Assembly (NCBI GenBank): GCA_016869145.1
Contig: VGEU01000024.1
Coordinates: forward strand, 1 to 36,679
Source: Alphaproteobacteria bacterium
Lineage (GTDB): Bacteria; Pseudomonadota; Alphaproteobacteria; MPNO01; VGEU01
Length of the DNA stretch: 36,679 nt
Reading direction: 5' to 3'
Under the pieces are notes generated by a model. That model was not told the DNA's origin and searched no databases. It saw only the letters and a list, made by a program, of their open reading frames with translations. The translations under genes were made by a program, and so were the position numbers. Positions 1 to 13,341 of this stretch are shown in pieces (position 1 is the first letter of the stretch; each line of letters opens with the position of its first letter).

Positions 1-557
1 ACCCGCCGATCTACATGTCGACCGCGAGCCCCGAGGCCGGTGAGTTCGCCGCCCGCCACCGGCTCGGCGCGGGCTTCGCCTTCACCACGCTCCCAATCGC
101 CACCGAGGCCGCGAAGTACTACCGCGCGCAGTGCCTCAAGAATGGCTGGGAGCCGAAGCCCGAGCAGATCATCTACCGCCTCGCGATGCACGTCGCCGAC
201 AGCGACGAGCAGGCGATCGAGGACATGCGCGAGGCGGGCGGCGGGCTGCCCGCGGTCGGTCTCACGATGCGCAACAAGGCGGTCGAGGCCGAGGCAGCGC
301 GCGCCGGCTATTACGGCCGCGACATCGAGACCCAGCGCGGCCGGCTCCAGTCGCGCGGCCAGCTGATGGACCGGATCGACCGCGGCCAGCTCCTCGTCGG
401 CACGCCGGAGACGGTCTTGAAGCAGATCAAGCGGATCCGCGACGAGCTCGGCGCGGGCGTGCTCGATCTCGTCGTCGCCTCGCAGCTCGGCGACAAGACG
501 CTGAAGGCGATCGAGCTGTTCGGCACCAAGGTGCTGCCGCGGATGCGCGAGCTCTGA
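1..557 (+). CDS. LLM class flavin-dependent oxidoreductase, C-terminal part (5' end outside window)
   Basis: The reading frame is open from the first base of the window, so the in-frame ATG at 15 is internal and the true start lies upstream. About 184 residues remain. The C-terminal part has the luciferase-like monooxygenase (F420/FMN TIM barrel) pattern: a segment TPETVLKQIKRIRDE, which in this family precedes the last barrel strand and phosphate-binding region, followed by LDLVVASQLGD and a final helix ending in LPRMREL. Such enzymes use reduced flavin to oxidise organic substrates. The next gene, an alpha/beta hydrolase on the same strand, begins 28 bp downstream, so the two are probably co-transcribed. 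The substrate cannot be deduced. Confidence 0.8.
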   Translation, partial: PPIYMSTASPEAGEFAARHRLGAGFAFTTLPIATEAAKYYRAQCLKNGWEPKPEQIIYRLAMHVADSDEQAIEDMREAGGGLPAVGLTMRNKAVEAEAARAGYYGRDIETQRGRLQSRGQLMDRIDRGQLLVGTPETVLKQIKRIRDELGAGVLDLVVASQLGDKTLKAIELFGTKVLPRMREL

Positions 558-585
558 GCGGCGGCCGAGACGGACATCGGGATCG

Positions 586-1401
586 ATGAGCGAGACCACC
601 GCCTCCGGATCGGCGCGGCCGAGCTTCACGGAGAGCCATGTCGATGCGGACGGGTTCCGCATCCGCTATGTCGCGGCCGGCAGCGGCCGTCCGATCATCT
701 GCCTCCACGGCGGCAGCGGGCTCCGGCTCTCCGGCGTGCACGAACGGCTCGCCGAAACGAGGCGCGTCATCGCCTTCGAGATCCCGGGCTTCGGCACTTC
801 GCCCGCGAATGAGCGCTCGAAGACGATGGCCGAGCTCGGCGCCAGCATGAACCAGGCGATTGCCGCGCTCGGGATCGACAAATACGATTTGATGGGGACC
901 TCGTTCGGCGGCCGGCTCGCGCTCTGGATGGCGGTCCAGCGCCCCGAGGCGGTCGAGGCCGTCGTCCTCATCGCGCCGGCGGTGATCCATGTCGGCATCT
1001 CGCCGTCGAAGGCCGCGCCCGAGGAGCTGCCGGGCCTCCTCTACGCTTATCCCGACCGCCAGCCGAAGCGTCCGCCGCTGCCGCCCGAGATCGACGCCAA
1101 GCAGCGCGCGCTGTCGCGCCGCATGATCACGGGCGAGCGCGACGCGGCGCTCGATGCGCGCCTCGCGACGTTCGAGCGGCCGGTGCTGGCGCTGTTCGGC
1201 ACCGAGGATCGCGTCGTGCCGCCGACCAGCGCCCATCTGTTGCGCGAGGCGATGCCGAACTGCCACGTCGTCCTGATCTACGACGTCGCGCACGCGATCG
1301 ACGCCGAACGTCCCGAGGCGGTCGCCGCCGTCGTCGAGGACTTCCTCGAGCGCCACGAGCGCTTCCTCGTCCAGCGCAAGAGCGGCCTCATCCACCCCTA
1401 G
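586..1401 (+). CDS. alpha/beta hydrolase
   Basis: A 271-residue cytoplasmic protein with no signal peptide and a full alpha/beta-hydrolase fold. The oxyanion-hole region is CLHGGSG (39-45). The nucleophile elbow is GTSFGG with Ser106. The acid is Asp208 in FGTEDRVVP and the base is His236 in YDVAHAID. The catalytic triad is therefore complete. Family members hydrolyse esters, C-C bonds of ring-cleavage products or epoxides; nothing visible here selects among these. The ATG start lies 28 bp after the flavin oxidoreductase stop, with only a weak ribosome-binding site, which suggests the two genes form one transcript. The stop is 13 bp from the convergent hydantoinase A gene. Confidence 0.85.
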   Translation: MSETTASGSARPSFTESHVDADGFRIRYVAAGSGRPIICLHGGSGLRLSGVHERLAETRRVIAFEIPGFGTSPANERSKTMAELGASMNQAIAALGIDKYDLMGTSFGGRLALWMAVQRPEAVEAVVLIAPAVIHVGISPSKAAPEELPGLLYAYPDRQPKRPPLPPEIDAKQRALSRRMITGERDAALDARLATFERPVLALFGTEDRVVPPTSAHLLREAMPNCHVVLIYDVAHAIDAERPEAVAAVVEDFLERHERFLVQRKSGLIHP

Positions 1402-1414
1402 GCCGGGCGATGCG

Positions 1415-3478
1415 CTAGCCCCGGGTTCGCGCCGCGATCGCGATGCGGAGCTCGCCGAGCGGGCCGACCGCGAGCCGGTCGGCGGCGCCGATCACCGTCG
1501 TCGCGCCGTACTCCTCGACGATCGCGGGCCCGTCGATCGCGCGGTCGGCGGCGAGCCCGGCACGGTCATAGACGGGCGTCGTCACGGTCCCGATCGCCGC
1601 ACCGAAATAGACCGGCCGCATCGCCTTCGGGGTCGCCGAGGGCCGCGCGGGCGCCGCCCACAGCCGCGCGATGTCGGGGCGCGGCGTGCGCGCGTGCGCG
1701 TTCACGTGCAGCCCGATCAGCTCGACCGGGCTCGCGGCATCGGCATGGCCGTAGCGGCGGCGATAGGCGTCCTCGAACCGGCGCCGGATGTCGGCGGCGC
1801 TCACGAGCGCGCCGAGCGGCACCTTGAGCGCGTGCTTCTGGCCGCGATAGCGGAGCTCGGCCGCGCGCTCGAAGGCGATCGCCGCGCCCGCGACCTCGCG
1901 CGCGAGCGTGCCGCCGCTCGCCGCCTCCATCGCGCCGAACCGTGTCGCCATCTCGTCGAGCACATTGTCGTCGAGGTCGACGACGAGGGTCTGGGCGTTG
2001 TCGATGCGGGCATCGGCGAGGAGCATGCCGACGGCGGAGAAATTGCCCGGCTCGGGCGGGATCACAACCGTCGGGATGCCGAGCTCGCGCGCCAGCGCGG
2101 CGGCGAAGATCGGGCCGCTGCCGCCATAGGCGAACAGCGCGAAGTCGCGCGGGTCGCGGCCGCGCTCGACGGTGAGGGTGCGGATCGCGTCGGTCATGGT
2201 GAGCGTCGCGAGCGTCGCGATGCCGTCGGCGACCTCGGCGATCGCGCTGTCGCCATAGCCGAGCGGGGTCGCGACGCGTAGGGCGATCGCCCTTCGTGCC
2301 GCCTCGGCGTCGAGCCTGAGCGCGCCGCCCAGAAACGCACCGGCGCCGATCCGACCCATCACGAGGTTCGCATCCGTCACCGTCGGCTCGACGCCGCGCT
2401 TGCCGAAGGCGACGGGGCCCGGGTCGGAGCCCGCGCTCCGCGGCCCGACGCGAAGCCGCGCCTGGGCATCGACCGCGGCGATCGAGCCCCCGCCCGCGCC
2501 GACCTCGACGATGTCGACGACCGCGCCCCGGATCGGGAAGCCGCGATCATAACCGCCGACGAAATAGGGCGAGCGGATATCGGTCCGGCCGCCCTCGACC
2601 AGCGCGCACTTGGCCGTCGTGCCACCCATGTCGAAGGCGATGAGATCGCCGAGACCGAGCGCCTCGGCATAGGCGGCGGCGCCGATGCAGCCGCCGATCG
2701 GCCCCGATTCGATCAGCGCGACGGGCTCGCGGATCGACCGCTCGACCGACAGCACGCCGCCGTTCGAGCCCATCATGTAGAACGTCCGCGCGAACCCGGC
2801 GGCGCGGAGCCCGCCGTCGAGCCGCTCGGCATAGCGGCGCATGCGCGGGCCGACATAGGCGTTGGCGGCGACCGTCGCGGTGCGCTCGAATTCGTACCAC
2901 TCGCGGCTCAGGGCCGTGCCGGTCGAGACATAGACGCCCGGCAGATGCGCGGCGAGAAGTGCGGCCGCCGCCTCCTCGTGGCGCGGATCGACATAGGCGT
3001 TGAGGAACGAGACCGCGACGGCCTCGACGCCGGCCGCCCTCATCTCGGCCGCGATGGCGACGATGGCGTCGCGATCGAGCGGCACCAGGACCTTGCCCTT
3101 GGCGTCGATCCGCTCGTCGACCTCGAAGCGGAGCGGGCGCGGCACAAGCGGCGGATCGCGCCGATAGCCGAGGACGAAGGGCTTGGCCCGGTTGCCGCGG
3201 CCGATCTCGAGCGTGTCGCGGAAACCGCGCGTCGTCAGAAGCGCGGTGACGACGCCCGATCGCTGGAGGAGAGTGTTGATGACGAGCGTGGTGCCGTGCT
3301 TGGCGAGCATGGCGGCGGGAAGATCGACGCCGGCCTCGCCGATGCAGGCCATGACGCCCTCGAGCAGGTCGCCATAGGTCGTGAGGTGCTTGGCGCGCGC
3401 GAGCCGGCCCGTGGCGGGGTCGAACGCCACGAGATCGGTGAACGTGCCGCCGGTGTCGACTGCGAACAGGCTCGCCAT
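1415..3478 (-). CDS. hyuA: hydantoinase A / 5-oxoprolinase-type ATP-dependent subunit
   Basis: A 687-residue member of the hydantoinase/oxoprolinase ASKHA family. The N-terminal domain opens with VDTGGTFTD (7-15), the phosphate-binding loop. HGTTLVINTLLQR (61-73), SREWYEFERT (191-200), IESGPIGG (256-263) and AFDMGGTTAK (281-290) are the conserved ATP-binding and domain-closure segments. These enzymes use ATP to open cyclic imides or lactams (N-methylhydantoin, 5-oxoproline) or to carboxylate ketones, acting with a B subunit. I chose the ATG at 3478, not the upstream in-frame ATG, because GAGGG precedes it at good spacing and the family motif starts at residue 7. The B subunit gene is adjacent but divergent, which is unusual. 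Substrate unknown. Confidence 0.9.
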   Translation of the reverse strand: MASLFAVDTGGTFTDLVAFDPATGRLARAKHLTTYGDLLEGVMACIGEAGVDLPAAMLAKHGTTLVINTLLQRSGVVTALLTTRGFRDTLEIGRGNRAKPFVLGYRRDPPLVPRPLRFEVDERIDAKGKVLVPLDRDAIVAIAAEMRAAGVEAVAVSFLNAYVDPRHEEAAAALLAAHLPGVYVSTGTALSREWYEFERTATVAANAYVGPRMRRYAERLDGGLRAAGFARTFYMMGSNGGVLSVERSIREPVALIESGPIGGCIGAAAYAEALGLGDLIAFDMGGTTAKCALVEGGRTDIRSPYFVGGYDRGFPIRGAVVDIVEVGAGGGSIAAVDAQARLRVGPRSAGSDPGPVAFGKRGVEPTVTDANLVMGRIGAGAFLGGALRLDAEAARRAIALRVATPLGYGDSAIAEVADGIATLATLTMTDAIRTLTVERGRDPRDFALFAYGGSGPIFAAALARELGIPTVVIPPEPGNFSAVGMLLADARIDNAQTLVVDLDDNVLDEMATRFGAMEAASGGTLAREVAGAAIAFERAAELRYRGQKHALKVPLGALVSAADIRRRFEDAYRRRYGHADAASPVELIGLHVNAHARTPRPDIARLWAAPARPSATPKAMRPVYFGAAIGTVTTPVYDRAGLAADRAIDGPAIVEEYGATTVIGAADRLAVGPLGELRIAIAARTRG

Positions 3479-3505
3479 GGTCCCTCTTTCGATCCGACTG
3501 CGAGT

Positions 3506-3532
3506 GCTATGCTCAACGCCGCATCCGGTCAA
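3506..3532 (-). promoter_or_regulatory. candidate sigma70-type promoter for hyuA
   Basis: On the minus strand TTGACC (3532-3527) is followed after 15 bp by CATAGC (3511-3506), 28 bp upstream of the hyuA start. The -35 match is good; the -10 match is partial and the spacer is short. It lies in the 83-bp gap between the divergent subunit genes, where at least one promoter must exist. Confidence 0.25.
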
Positions 3533-3561
3533 CCGCTTCGCGTGGGCCGAGGGAGAGGACA

Positions 3562-5352
3562 ATGGACGACTTGCAGAGGGCGGCGACGATCGATCCGATC
3601 ACACTCGAGATCATCCACCACGGCCTGATCTCGATCGCGAACCAGATCTCGGCCAACATCACAAGAACCGCCTACAGCCCGCTCGTCTACGAGTACAAGG
3701 ACTACGCCTGCGGCCTCGTCGACGCCGAGGCCCGCCTTGTCGCCCAGGCGGACGGCTCGATCCCGATCTTCGTCGCCAACGCGCTCGGCAATGCGGTCAG
3801 CGACGGGCTCCTCGTCTACGGCGCCGATGGGCTCGGGCACGGCGATATCGTGATCTCGAACCACGGCGGCACGCTCGGCCAGCACCTCAACAACGTCGTG
3901 ATGTATACGCCGGTCCGGATCGGTGCGAACCGCGAGCGGCTGGTCGGCTTCATGTGCGTCCTCGTTCACTGGATCGACGTCGGCGGCAAGCTGGTTGGCT
4001 CGTGCAGCCCGAACGATTCGACAGAGATATTTCAGGAGGGCATCCAGTTCCGCACCGTGAAGGTGTGGTCGCAAGGCGCGCCGGTGCGCGAGATGTACCG
4101 GATGATCGAGTACAACACGCGCTTTCCCGAAATGGTGCTCGGCGATCTCGAGGCCCAGGTCGCCGGCACGCTCCAGGGCCGCGATCTCTTCCTCGCGCTC
4201 CTCGACCGCCACGGCGCCGACACGATCGAGCGTGCCATCGCCCTGATCTGGGACAAGTCCGAGGCCGCCGCGCGCGCGGCCGTGCGCGCGCTCCCCGACG
4301 GCGTCTACCGCGCCCGCGCTTTTCTCGACGACGACGGCGTCGCCCTCGGCGCGCCCGTCGCGGTCGAGGTCGCGGTCATGATCGCGGGCGATGCGATGAC
4401 GGTCGATCTGTCCGGGGTCGCCGACCAGCTCGAGGGCCCGCTCAATTCGGGCCTCCACGGCGGCGCGATCCCGGCGGCGCGGATCGCGTTCAAATATCTC
4501 ACCACGCCGGAGGAGCCGGCGAACGAGGGGAGCTTCCGCCCGCTCACCGTCGTCATCCCGGAAGGCAAGTTCCTGAGCGCGACCGGCAACGCGCCGCTCG
4601 CCCTCTACAGCGCACCACTTCCGACCGTGATCGACACGATCCTCCGCGCGGTGGCCGGCGCCGATCCCACCCGCGTCGCCGCCGCCCATCACGGCACCTT
4701 CGCCGCGCACACCATCTTCGGCCGCAAGCCGGAGACGGGTGAACTCTACCAGCAGCTCGATACCGGCCCCGGCGGCTGGGGCGCGAGCGTCGCTGCCGAC
4801 GGACCCGGCCCGTTCAAGTCGATGGCGCACGGCGACACGATGGACGTGCCGGCCGAGGCGCAGGAGGCGATGTTCCCGCTCCGCATCCTGCAGATGGCGC
4901 TCCGCACCGATTCCGCCGGCGCGGGCCGCCATCGCGGCGGCCTCGGTATCGAGAAGCTGGTCGAGATGCTGGCGCCGGCCGGGCTCAGCCTGACGATCGA
5001 GCGCACCGGCTGCCCGCCCTGGGGTCTCGCCGGCGGCGAAGCGGCGAGTCCGGGCGAGGGGATCATCGAGCGCGCGGGCGAGGCGCCGATCCGCATCACG
5101 AAGAAGAACGTCAACCTCGCGGCGGGCGACCGCATCCGGATCCGGACCGCGGGCGGCGGCGGCTACGGACCGGCGCATGAGCGCGCGCCCGATGCGGTCG
5201 CGGCCGACGTGCGCGCGGGCTATGTCGGCCGGGACGTCGCGCGCGCGATCTTCGCCGTCGCGCTCGACGAGACGGGCGCGGTCGACCGTGCCGCGACAGA
5301 AGCCTTGCGCGCGCGGGCTCAGTCGAAGCCGGGCGGCGCGACGAAGCCCTGA
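3562..5352 (+). CDS. hyuB: hydantoinase B / 5-oxoprolinase-type catalytic subunit
   Basis: A 596-residue hydantoinase B family protein. Typical family segments are DPITLEIIHHGL near the N-terminus, NITRTAYSPLVYE, a central NHGGTLGQHLNN, and the glycine-rich GGGGYGPA near residues 532-539. It is the partner of the A subunit in ATP-dependent opening of hydantoin- or oxoproline-like rings, or in ketone carboxylation. The ATG at 3562 is preceded by GGGAGAGGAC, a strong ribosome-binding site. The gene points away from its A subunit across an 83-bp gap, so the two cannot share one transcript. Its last 34 bases overlap the 3' end of the convergent amidase gene. The length is normal for the family and no internal damage is visible. 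Confidence 0.9.
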   Translation: MDDLQRAATIDPITLEIIHHGLISIANQISANITRTAYSPLVYEYKDYACGLVDAEARLVAQADGSIPIFVANALGNAVSDGLLVYGADGLGHGDIVISNHGGTLGQHLNNVVMYTPVRIGANRERLVGFMCVLVHWIDVGGKLVGSCSPNDSTEIFQEGIQFRTVKVWSQGAPVREMYRMIEYNTRFPEMVLGDLEAQVAGTLQGRDLFLALLDRHGADTIERAIALIWDKSEAAARAAVRALPDGVYRARAFLDDDGVALGAPVAVEVAVMIAGDAMTVDLSGVADQLEGPLNSGLHGGAIPAARIAFKYLTTPEEPANEGSFRPLTVVIPEGKFLSATGNAPLALYSAPLPTVIDTILRAVAGADPTRVAAAHHGTFAAHTIFGRKPETGELYQQLDTGPGGWGASVAADGPGPFKSMAHGDTMDVPAEAQEAMFPLRILQMALRTDSAGAGRHRGGLGIEKLVEMLAPAGLSLTIERTGCPPWGLAGGEAASPGEGIIERAGEAPIRITKKNVNLAAGDRIRIRTAGGGGYGPAHERAPDAVAADVRAGYVGRDVARAIFAVALDETGAVDRAATEALRARAQSKPGGATKP

Positions 5353-6770
5353 TACTCCGCCTCGAGGAGCCGCGCGAACTCGATCGTCGTGCGGTCGCCG
5401 TATTGCGGCCCGATGATCTGCACACCGACCGGCCGCCCGTCGCGCGTGAACCCGATCGGCGCCGCCGCCGAGGGCAGATAGAACAGGCAGGAATAGCCGG
5501 CCCAGTAGATCTGGTTCATGAACGGCGTCGTCTTGCCGCCGATCGAGAGCGTCCGCTCATAAGGCGGGGTGTCGAGATGCGGGAAGGTCGCGGTGCACAG
5601 CACCGGCGCGAGGAGGAGATCGTACTCGGCGAAGAACGCGTGCCACTTCCGCCGCAGCCGGTGGCGATGCTCGTTGAGCCGCAGCCAGTCGCGGTGGAGG
5701 AGGGTGTTGCCGCGGAGCATCCGCGACACCTTGGTCTCGGTGCCGGGCGGCAGCGCCGCGAGCTGATCGCGGAACCGCGCCTGGTCCTCGTCGGAGAAGC
5801 GCGCCGATGTGGCGCCGCGAAGGAGCACGTCGAACGTCCGGTGGGCGTCCTCGAGGTCGACATCGGGCCGCGCGCGGTCGCTGATCTTCACCTTCTTGCC
5901 GGCGAGGAACTCGGCGAGCTTGGCGAGGAGCCCGACGATCTCGGGATCGACGGGCGCGGTCTCGTGGTCGAGGACGATGCCGATCCGGAAGTCGCGGAGC
6001 CGCGTCTTGCGCGGCGGCGGCAGAGCGAGCCGCCAGCCGGCCGCGTCGATCTCGTCGGGTCCGGCGAGCGTCGCGAGCCCGACCGCGAGATCGTCGGCGC
6101 TTCGCCCCATCGGCCCGATCGCCAGGATGTCGAGCGGCGCCACGTTGTCGTTGAGCGCGTGGCCGTCGGTCGGGCAGATGCCGAAGGTCGGCTTGAGGCC
6201 GAACAGACCGCAGAACGCGGCCGGCGTGCGGATCGAGCCGGCGATGTCGCTGCCCATCTCGATGCCGGTGAGCCCGGCGGCGAGCGCGGCCGAGGAGCCG
6301 CCGGACGAGCCGCCCGGCGACATCGCCTTGTTCCACGGGCTCACCGTGCGGCCGTAGATCGCGTTGAAGGCCTGCGGATCGGCGAGCCATATCGGCACGT
6401 TGGTCTTGCCGAACACGATCGCGCCGGCGCCCTGCCAGCGGTCGACCGCGAGCGCGTTGTGCCGGGCGCGGTTGTCCTTGTAGGCCGGCACGCCCCACGT
6501 CGTCGGCAGGCCCTCGACGTCGAAGGAGTCCTTCACCGTCATCGGCACGCCGTGGAGCGGTCCCCAGCGCTTGCCCTTGGCGAGCGCGCGGTCGGCGGCG
6601 CGGGCGCGCTTGCGCGCCTTCGCGATGTCGGTCGCGATGATCGCGTTGAGCGCCGGGTTGTAGCGCTCGACACGGGCGAGATAGTGATCGAGGAGCTCGA
6701 GGCACCCGATCTTCTTGCGCTGGATCAGCCGTGCGAGCGCGCGGGCCGGCAGGAAGGCGATGTCAGGCAT
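5319..6770 (-). CDS. amidase (amidase-signature family)
   Basis: A 483-residue amidase-signature enzyme. The Ser-cisSer-Lys triad is complete: Lys80 in PMTVKDSFD, Ser155 in the glycine/serine-rich GGSSGGSS, and Ser179 in SDIAGSIRTPA. The spacing of the three residues (75 and 24) equals that of fatty-acid amide hydrolase. It hydrolyses an amide to a carboxylate and ammonia or an amine; the substrate is not evident. It is cytoplasmic, with no signal peptide. The ATG at 6770 has AAGGGA seven bases upstream. It starts 51 bp after the gltD stop on the same strand and is probably the last gene of the gltBD operon, which hints at a role in nitrogen release. Its 3' end overlaps hyuB by 34 bases. Confidence 0.9.
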   Translation of the reverse strand: MPDIAFLPARALARLIQRKKIGCLELLDHYLARVERYNPALNAIIATDIAKARKRARAADRALAKGKRWGPLHGVPMTVKDSFDVEGLPTTWGVPAYKDNRARHNALAVDRWQGAGAIVFGKTNVPIWLADPQAFNAIYGRTVSPWNKAMSPGGSSGGSSAALAAGLTGIEMGSDIAGSIRTPAAFCGLFGLKPTFGICPTDGHALNDNVAPLDILAIGPMGRSADDLAVGLATLAGPDEIDAAGWRLALPPPRKTRLRDFRIGIVLDHETAPVDPEIVGLLAKLAEFLAGKKVKISDRARPDVDLEDAHRTFDVLLRGATSARFSDEDQARFRDQLAALPPGTETKVSRMLRGNTLLHRDWLRLNEHRHRLRRKWHAFFAEYDLLLAPVLCTATFPHLDTPPYERTLSIGGKTTPFMNQIYWAGYSCLFYLPSAAAPIGFTRDGRPVGVQIIGPQYGDRTTIEFARLLEAEYQGFVAPPGFD

Positions 6771-6821
6771 GGGTAGTCCCTTCTTCGATGCGCACCGGGG
6801 CGGCGCGCTGCGCTGATGCGG

Positions 6822-8273
6822 TCAGCGGGGAAGCTGGCTCGATCCCATCAGGAACACATCGATCGCGCGGGCGCATTGGCGGCCTTCGCGGATCGCCCAG
6901 ACGACCAGCGACTGGCCGCGCCGCATGTCACCGGCGGCGAACACGCGATCGACGGAGGTGCGGTAGTCGGTCGTGTCGGCGCGGACGTTCTGGCGCTGAT
7001 CCACCGCGACGCCCGCATCGGCGAGAAGCCCATCCTGGCGTGGCCCGCGGAAACCCATCGCGAGGAGGACGAGATCGGTCTCGAGCTCGAACGTCGAGCC
7101 CACGACCTCCACCATGTTCACGCAACCCGACGCGTCCTTCTCCCATGCGACGCGGACGCATTCGAGCGCGCGGACGCGGCCCTTGTCGCCGAGCGCGCGC
7201 TTGGTGAGGACCGCCCAGTCGCGCTCGCAGCCTTCCTCCTGCGAGGACGAGGTGCGGAGCTTGAGCGGCCAGTTCGGCCAGGTCAGCCCCTTGTCCTCCT
7301 TCTCGGGCGGGCGGGGCATGATCTCGAGCTGGGTGATCGAGGCCGCGCCCTGGCGCACCGAGGTGCCGATGCAGTCCGAGCCGGTGTCGCCGCCGCCGAT
7401 GACCACGACATGCCGGCCGGCCGCGGTTATGGTGCCGGCCGGGGCGGCGGTCGCCTCGTCATCGCCCGCGACGCGCTTGTTCTGCTGGGTCAGGAAGTCC
7501 ATCGCGTAGTGGATGCCGTCGAGCGCGCGGCCGTCGACCTCGAGATCGCGCGGCCATTCGGCGCCGCCGGTCAGCGCGACGGCGTCGAACTCGGCGAGAA
7601 GCGCCGACATCTTGAGGTCGCGGCCGATCTCGACGCCGGTGACGAAGCGGACACCCTCGACCTCCATCTGCGCGATGCGGCGGTCGATCAGCGATTTCTC
7701 CATCTTGAAGTCGGGAATGCCGTAGCGGAGGAGGCCGCCGATGCGGTCGCTCTTCTCGTAGAGCGTCACGTCGTGGCCGGCGCGCGCGAGCTGCTGGGCG
7801 CAGGCGAGCCCGGCCGGGCCCGAACCGACGACCGCGACGCGCCGCCCGGTGTGCTGCACCGCCATCACCGGGTTGATCCAGCCCTCCTCCCAGCCGCGGT
7901 CGACGATCGCGCATTCGATCGTCTTGATGGTGACCGGCTGGTCGTCGATGTTGAGCGTGCACGCCGCCTCGCACGGCGCCGGGCAGATGCGGCCGGTGAA
8001 CTCGGGGAAATTGTTGGTCGAGTGCAGGGTCTTGAGCGCGGTCTCCCACTGGCTCCGGTAGACGAGGTGGTTCCAGTCGGGGATCAGGTTGTTGACCGGA
8101 CAGCCCTGATGGCAGAACGGAATGCCGCAATCCATGCAGCGGCCGGCCTGCTTGCCGAGATCGGGATCGGCGAGCGGCTTGACGAACTCGCGCCAGCTCC
8201 GCCGGCGCTGATCGAGCTTCTCGTAGCCGCGATCCTGGCGCTCGAATTCGAGGAATCCGGTCGGCTTGCCCAC
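6822..8273 (-). CDS. gltD: glutamate synthase (NADPH) small subunit
   Basis: A 483-residue protein of standard length. The N-terminal domain holds the iron-sulfur cysteines Cys46, Cys49, Cys54, Cys58 and Cys97, Cys101, Cys105, which bind the 4Fe-4S clusters linking the two subunits. The FAD site is [15 protein letters not shown] with [13 protein letters not shown] after it. The NADPH site is [12 protein letters not shown]. The protein passes electrons from NADPH through FAD to the large subunit, for conversion of glutamine plus 2-oxoglutarate to two glutamates. It starts 13 bp after gltB and is followed by an amidase gene 51 bp downstream. All expected residues are present. Confidence 0.97.
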   Translation of the reverse strand: MGKPTGFLEFERQDRGYEKLDQRRRSWREFVKPLADPDLGKQAGRCMDCGIPFCHQGCPVNNLIPDWNHLVYRSQWETALKTLHSTNNFPEFTGRICPAPCEAACTLNIDDQPVTIKTIECAIVDRGWEEGWINPVMAVQHTGRRVAVVGSGPAGLACAQQLARAGHDVTLYEKSDRIGGLLRYGIPDFKMEKSLIDRRIAQMEVEGVRFVTGVEIGRDLKMSALLAEFDAVALTGGAEWPRDLEVDGRALDGIHYAMDFLTQQNKRVAGDDEATAAPAGTITAAGRHVVVIGGGDTGSDCIGTSVRQGAASITQLEIMPRPPEKEDKGLTWPNWPLKLRTSSSQEEGCERDWAVLTKRALGDKGRVRALECVRVAWEKDASGCVNMVEVVGSTFELETDLVLLAMGFRGPRQDGLLADAGVAVDQRQNVRADTTDYRTSVDRVFAAGDMRRGQSLVVWAIREGRQCARAIDVFLMGSSQLPR

Positions 8274-8286
8274 GGCGCGCCTCCCC

Positions 8287-12933
<4,647 letters not shown>

Positions 12934-12992
12934 GACCCTCGACCTGCCTTCCCCGCGGTCTCCGCCCCGGCGGAAGGGCCTTGATTTGCAAC

Positions 12993-13022
12993 ACTATGCA
13001 TGAGCCTCGGGGGGAACGCGAA
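12993..13022 (-). promoter_or_regulatory. candidate promoter for gltBD-amidase
   Basis: On the minus strand TTCGCG (13022-13017) and CATAGT (12998-12993) are separated by 18 bp, about 60 bp upstream of the gltB start. The -10 matches the consensus at four of six positions and the -35 is weak. It is the best sigma70-like match I could find in this gap. Confidence 0.22.
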
Positions 13023-13240
13023 ACCCTCCGCATTGGCCCGTCGGAGCCGCAGGGTCCGGGTCGTTCGGTCGCGTTCGGCCGGCAGGCTCTAGGCTGCTCG
13101 AAGCATTCTAGGCGAACGCGCCGACCCGCAACAGCACCGAACTGCCGCACCCCCGGCGCGACTGGGCGATGGATCGCGCCGCATCCCCCATTTGGGGCAT
13201 GACAGGGCATGCTGGAGCCCCTACGGTCGCGCCTGCCGGC

Positions 13241-13257
13241 GGCCGGATGGTCCGGCC
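13241..13257. promoter_or_regulatory. inverted repeat GGCCGGA-TGG-TCCGGCC
   Basis: A perfect 7-bp inverted repeat with a 3-base loop, about 85 bp upstream of the repeat-protein start. It has no following T-run, so it is not a canonical terminator. It could be an operator or a leader hairpin, or chance in GC-rich DNA. Confidence 0.3.
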
Positions 13258-13341
13258 GGATGGCGTCGTCGTTGCCCTTCAATGCCGCGGGTCGCGTATC
13301 TGGCCAGGTATCGGGGGCGGCTCAGGAACAGAATACGAAAG

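Larger units (their letters stand above)
12934..13341. promoter_or_regulatory. 408-bp divergent intergenic region upstream of gltB and the repeat protein gene
   Basis: No supported gene. The stretch must hold the gltB promoter (minus) and that of the gene at 13342 (plus). The gltB side includes an AT-richer island at about 12980-13002. A perfect 7-bp inverted repeat lies at 13241-13257. I found no convincing sigma54-type -24/-12 element, which would be a conventional nitrogen-control signal. Small open frames here lack ribosome-binding sites and recognisable products. Confidence 0.6.

Noticed and set aside
3529-5178. 549-codon minus-strand frame opposite hyuB
   Set aside because: Composition is that of an antisense shadow (Arg, Asp, Ala, Val), while the plus strand encodes a complete hydantoinase B.
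12981-13202. Small plus-strand frame in the gltB upstream gap
   Set aside because: No ribosome-binding site, no domain, and it sits in the likely promoter region.
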